A DNA stretch of 64,000 nucleotides from Burkholderia pyrrocinia. Its GTDB lineage: Bacteria > Pseudomonadota > Gammaproteobacteria > Burkholderiales > Burkholderiaceae. Positions 62,425-64,000 of the stretch are shown piece by piece. A program made the position numbers and the translations under genes. Under the pieces are notes generated by a model, which did no database searches, was not told the DNA's origin, and saw only the letters and a program-made list of their open reading frames with translations. Location of the stretch: the NCBI RefSeq assembly GCF_001028665.1, contig NZ_CP011504.1:2356001-2420000 (forward strand), given 5' to 3'. Position 1 is the stretch's first letter. Each line of letters opens with the position of its first letter.

Positions 62425-63324
62425 ATGGAACACTCTCCGACACGTCGCTCGCTGTTGCTTGCCGCCGTTGCAGCACCGTTCGTCGCCGCGTGCACGTCCG
62501 CGCCGGTCGCAGACCAGGGGCGCGCCCACGCCGCGCAGGCCGAACTCGCCGCGCTCGAGAAGGCGTCGAACGGCCGGCTCGGCATCGCCGCGCTCGATAC
62601 GTCGAACGGCGTGCGCATCGCCCACCACGCGCGCGAGCGCTTCCCGCTGTGCGGCACGTATGCGGTCGTCGCGGCCGCCGCGATACTTGCACGCGGCTCG
62701 CTCGACGCGTCGCTGCTGCCGCGCCGCATCCTGTACCGCCGCTATGAAGTCGTGTCGGGCTCGCCGATCACGGAAAGCCACGTCGACACGGGCATGACGA
62801 TCGCGCAGCTTTGCGAGGCGATGCTGCAGTCGGGCGACAAGGGCGCGGGCAACCTGCTGATGAGCGTGCTCGGCGGCCCGCAGGCCGTCACGTCGTTCGC
62901 GCACGGGAGCGGCGACACGACGTTCCGCCTCGATCGCTGGGAACCCGAGCTGAACCAGGCCGCGCCGGGCGACGAACGCGACACGTCGACGCCGGTCGCG
63001 ATGGTCGACGCGCTGCAGCGTCTGCTGCTCGGCGACACGCTGCACGAACCGCAGCGCACGCAACTGACGGAATGGATGGTCGGCGGCGCGCGTGGCGCGA
63101 CCGGCATCGCGGCGGGCGTGCCGCCCGGCTGGCGCGTCGCGGACAAGGCCGGCACCGGCGGTTACGGCACGACGACCGACGTCGCGGTGCTGTGGCCGCC
63201 GTCGCGCGCGCCGATCGTGATGGCCGTGTCGTTCACGCAGCCGCAGGCCGACGCGGCGGCACGCGCGGACGTCGTCGCATCGGCGGCGCGCATCGCGGCG
63301 GGCGCGCTCACCGCGACGGCCTGA
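62425..63324 (+). CDS. Class A beta-lactamase homologue lacking the catalytic serine and lysine
   Basis: The 299-residue product aligns along its whole length with class A beta-lactamases (RFPLC, AAAAIL, RWEPELN, DERDTSTP, DK-AG-TG). Key residues are replaced: the SxxK motif reads G77-T-Y-A80, SDN reads G137-D-K139, and KTG reads K241-A-G. Only the Glu of the RWEPELN motif (E173) is kept. The N-terminus has a twin arginine (RRSLLLAA) with a cysteine at residue 23 that resembles a lipobox. Such a protein should not hydrolyse beta-lactams by the known mechanism. The frame and codon use are intact, suggesting it is maintained, perhaps for binding. It is followed by a LysR gene. Confidence 0.85.
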   Translation: MEHSPTRRSLLLAAVAAPFVAACTSAPVADQGRAHAAQAELAALEKASNGRLGIAALDTSNGVRIAHHARERFPLCGTYAVVAAAAILARGSLDASLLPRRILYRRYEVVSGSPITESHVDTGMTIAQLCEAMLQSGDKGAGNLLMSVLGGPQAVTSFAHGSGDTTFRLDRWEPELNQAAPGDERDTSTPVAMVDALQRLLLGDTLHEPQRTQLTEWMVGGARGATGIAAGVPPGWRVADKAGTGGYGTTTDVAVLWPPSRAPIVMAVSFTQPQADAAARADVVASAARIAAGALTATA

Positions 63325-63421
63325 GCGTCGCGCGCCTCGCGCAAAGCCGGCGTTTGGCTTATCGTGTCGGTCAGCGCGCGCCGGCGTCGGCGTGCGGACC
63401 CTCCGTTTCCTCTGCCTTTTC

Positions 63422-64000
63422 ATGCGCCGACTTCCGCCCCTGCACGCGCTGCAGATCTTCTCGACGGTGGCTCGCCACCGCAGCTTCACGCGCGCGGCCG
63501 AGCAGCTGTGCATCACGCAGGGCGCGGTGAGCCGGCAGATCCAGACGCTCGAGGCGCATTACGGCTTTCCGCTGTTCAAGCGCCATGCGAAGGGCCTCAC
63601 GCTGACGGCGGAGGGCGAGCAACTGCTGCCGGTGGTCAACGAGAGCTTCGCACGGATCGAGGACATCTCGATGAAGCTCACGCGGCAGCGCACCGATCTC
63701 GCGCTGAAGGTGCCGACCTGCGTGATGCGCTGGATGCTGCCGCGCATCATGCGCTTCCAGGGCGAGCATCCGGATCTCCATGTGCAGATCACGACCGCGT
63801 GGCAGCACGTCGTCGATTTCTCGACCGAGCCGTTCGACGCGGCGGTCGTCTACGGCACGTCGCCCGGCGCGGGCGTATTCGCGCTGCCGCTGTTCGACGA
63901 ACGGCTGACGCCTGTGTGCGCACCCGAGTTGCGGCAGGCGTCGCCGCTCGACGCGGTCGGCGATCTCGCGCGCCATACGCTGCTGCATCCGACACGCGAC
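63422..64000 (+). CDS. LysR family regulator (GcvA/AmpR-like), cut by the window end
   Basis: From ATG 63422 the frame is open to the window end (193 codons) and encodes PPLHALQIFSTVARHRSFTR then AAEQLCITQGAVSRQIQTLE, the helix-turn-helix of GcvA/AmpR-type LysR proteins, then part of the effector domain. Regulators of this type control beta-lactamase genes, and this one follows the degenerate lactamase by 97 bases on the same strand; active penicillinase genes are usually divergent from theirs, so a regulatory link is uncertain. Confidence 0.9.
   Translation, partial: MRRLPPLHALQIFSTVARHRSFTRAAEQLCITQGAVSRQIQTLEAHYGFPLFKRHAKGLTLTAEGEQLLPVVNESFARIEDISMKLTRQRTDLALKVPTCVMRWMLPRIMRFQGEHPDLHVQITTAWQHVVDFSTEPFDAAVVYGTSPGAGVFALPLFDERLTPVCAPELRQASPLDAVGDLARHTLLHPTRD

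Noticed and set aside
1..64000. CRISPR arrays, tRNA or rRNA genes, prophage or intact insertion sequences
   Set aside because: No direct-repeat arrays, cloverleaf-like segments, rRNA signatures, phage structural genes or complete transposases were seen on either strand.

Overview
The window looks like a chromosomal segment of a Burkholderia species, most likely of the Burkholderia cepacia complex. The reasons are the high GC coding bias, a Burkholderia-type general porin, many LysR regulators, and MCP, OpgC and GlxA proteins of the types common in that genus. No rRNA, tRNA, CRISPR array or intact insertion sequence was seen.

Layout. (1) 544-14734: a complete pel exopolysaccharide operon in the order pelA-pelB-pelC-pelD-pelE-pelF-pelG, followed by a stand-alone secreted glycoside hydrolase that matches the hydrolase domain of PelA. 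The hydrolase domain inside PelA itself has lost its catalytic motifs, so the hydrolase and deacetylase functions appear to be divided between two proteins. (2) 14696-24013: a chemosensory region with two chemoreceptors, a CheW, two paralogous unknown 138-139 aa proteins, an 89 aa protein, and a sensor kinase with an NtrC-type regulator. Three sigma-54 promoters, each with an enhancer-like palindrome 49-50 bases upstream, lie in front of the second receptor operon, the 89 aa gene and one unknown gene. Together they look like one regulon of the adjacent two-component system. (3) 24014-28900: a lower-GC patchwork with an IS3-type transposase remnant, a yfdX/glsB-like stress pair, a broken chemoreceptor gene, and a hydrolase gene whose 5' part is repeated in inverted orientation on its far side. 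(4) 28898-34111: small redox and tautomerase genes with their regulators (LysR, GlxA/AraC), an SDR and a DJ-1/PfpI protein.

(5) 34545-47747: an apparent uptake-and-processing locus. An ECF sigma factor and FecR-type regulator and an Lrp-type regulator precede a TonB-dependent receptor with an N-terminal signalling domain. Then come a dedicated tonB-exbB-exbD, an SbmA/BacA-YddA-like ABC transporter, a thioredoxin with a large unknown extension, both halves of a TldD/TldE peptidase, and a small unknown protein. The genes run in one direction with overlaps or short gaps from the receptor on. The gene content suggests import of a peptide-like molecule followed by reduction and proteolysis in the cytoplasm. 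I regard this as the best candidate for an undescribed system here.

(6) 47808-64000: ordinary accessory metabolism and envelope genes: SDR, LysR regulators, a flavin monooxygenase, a secreted esterase, an OpgC-like protein, a porin, an internally deleted aldo/keto reductase, a TauE-like exporter, a large lipoprotein behind a LacI-type operator, a degenerate LytM lipoprotein, a class A beta-lactamase fold that has lost its catalytic serine and lysine, and a LysR gene cut off by the window end.

All calls come from reading the sequence by eye. Family names rest on recognised motifs and domain order, not on any database search.
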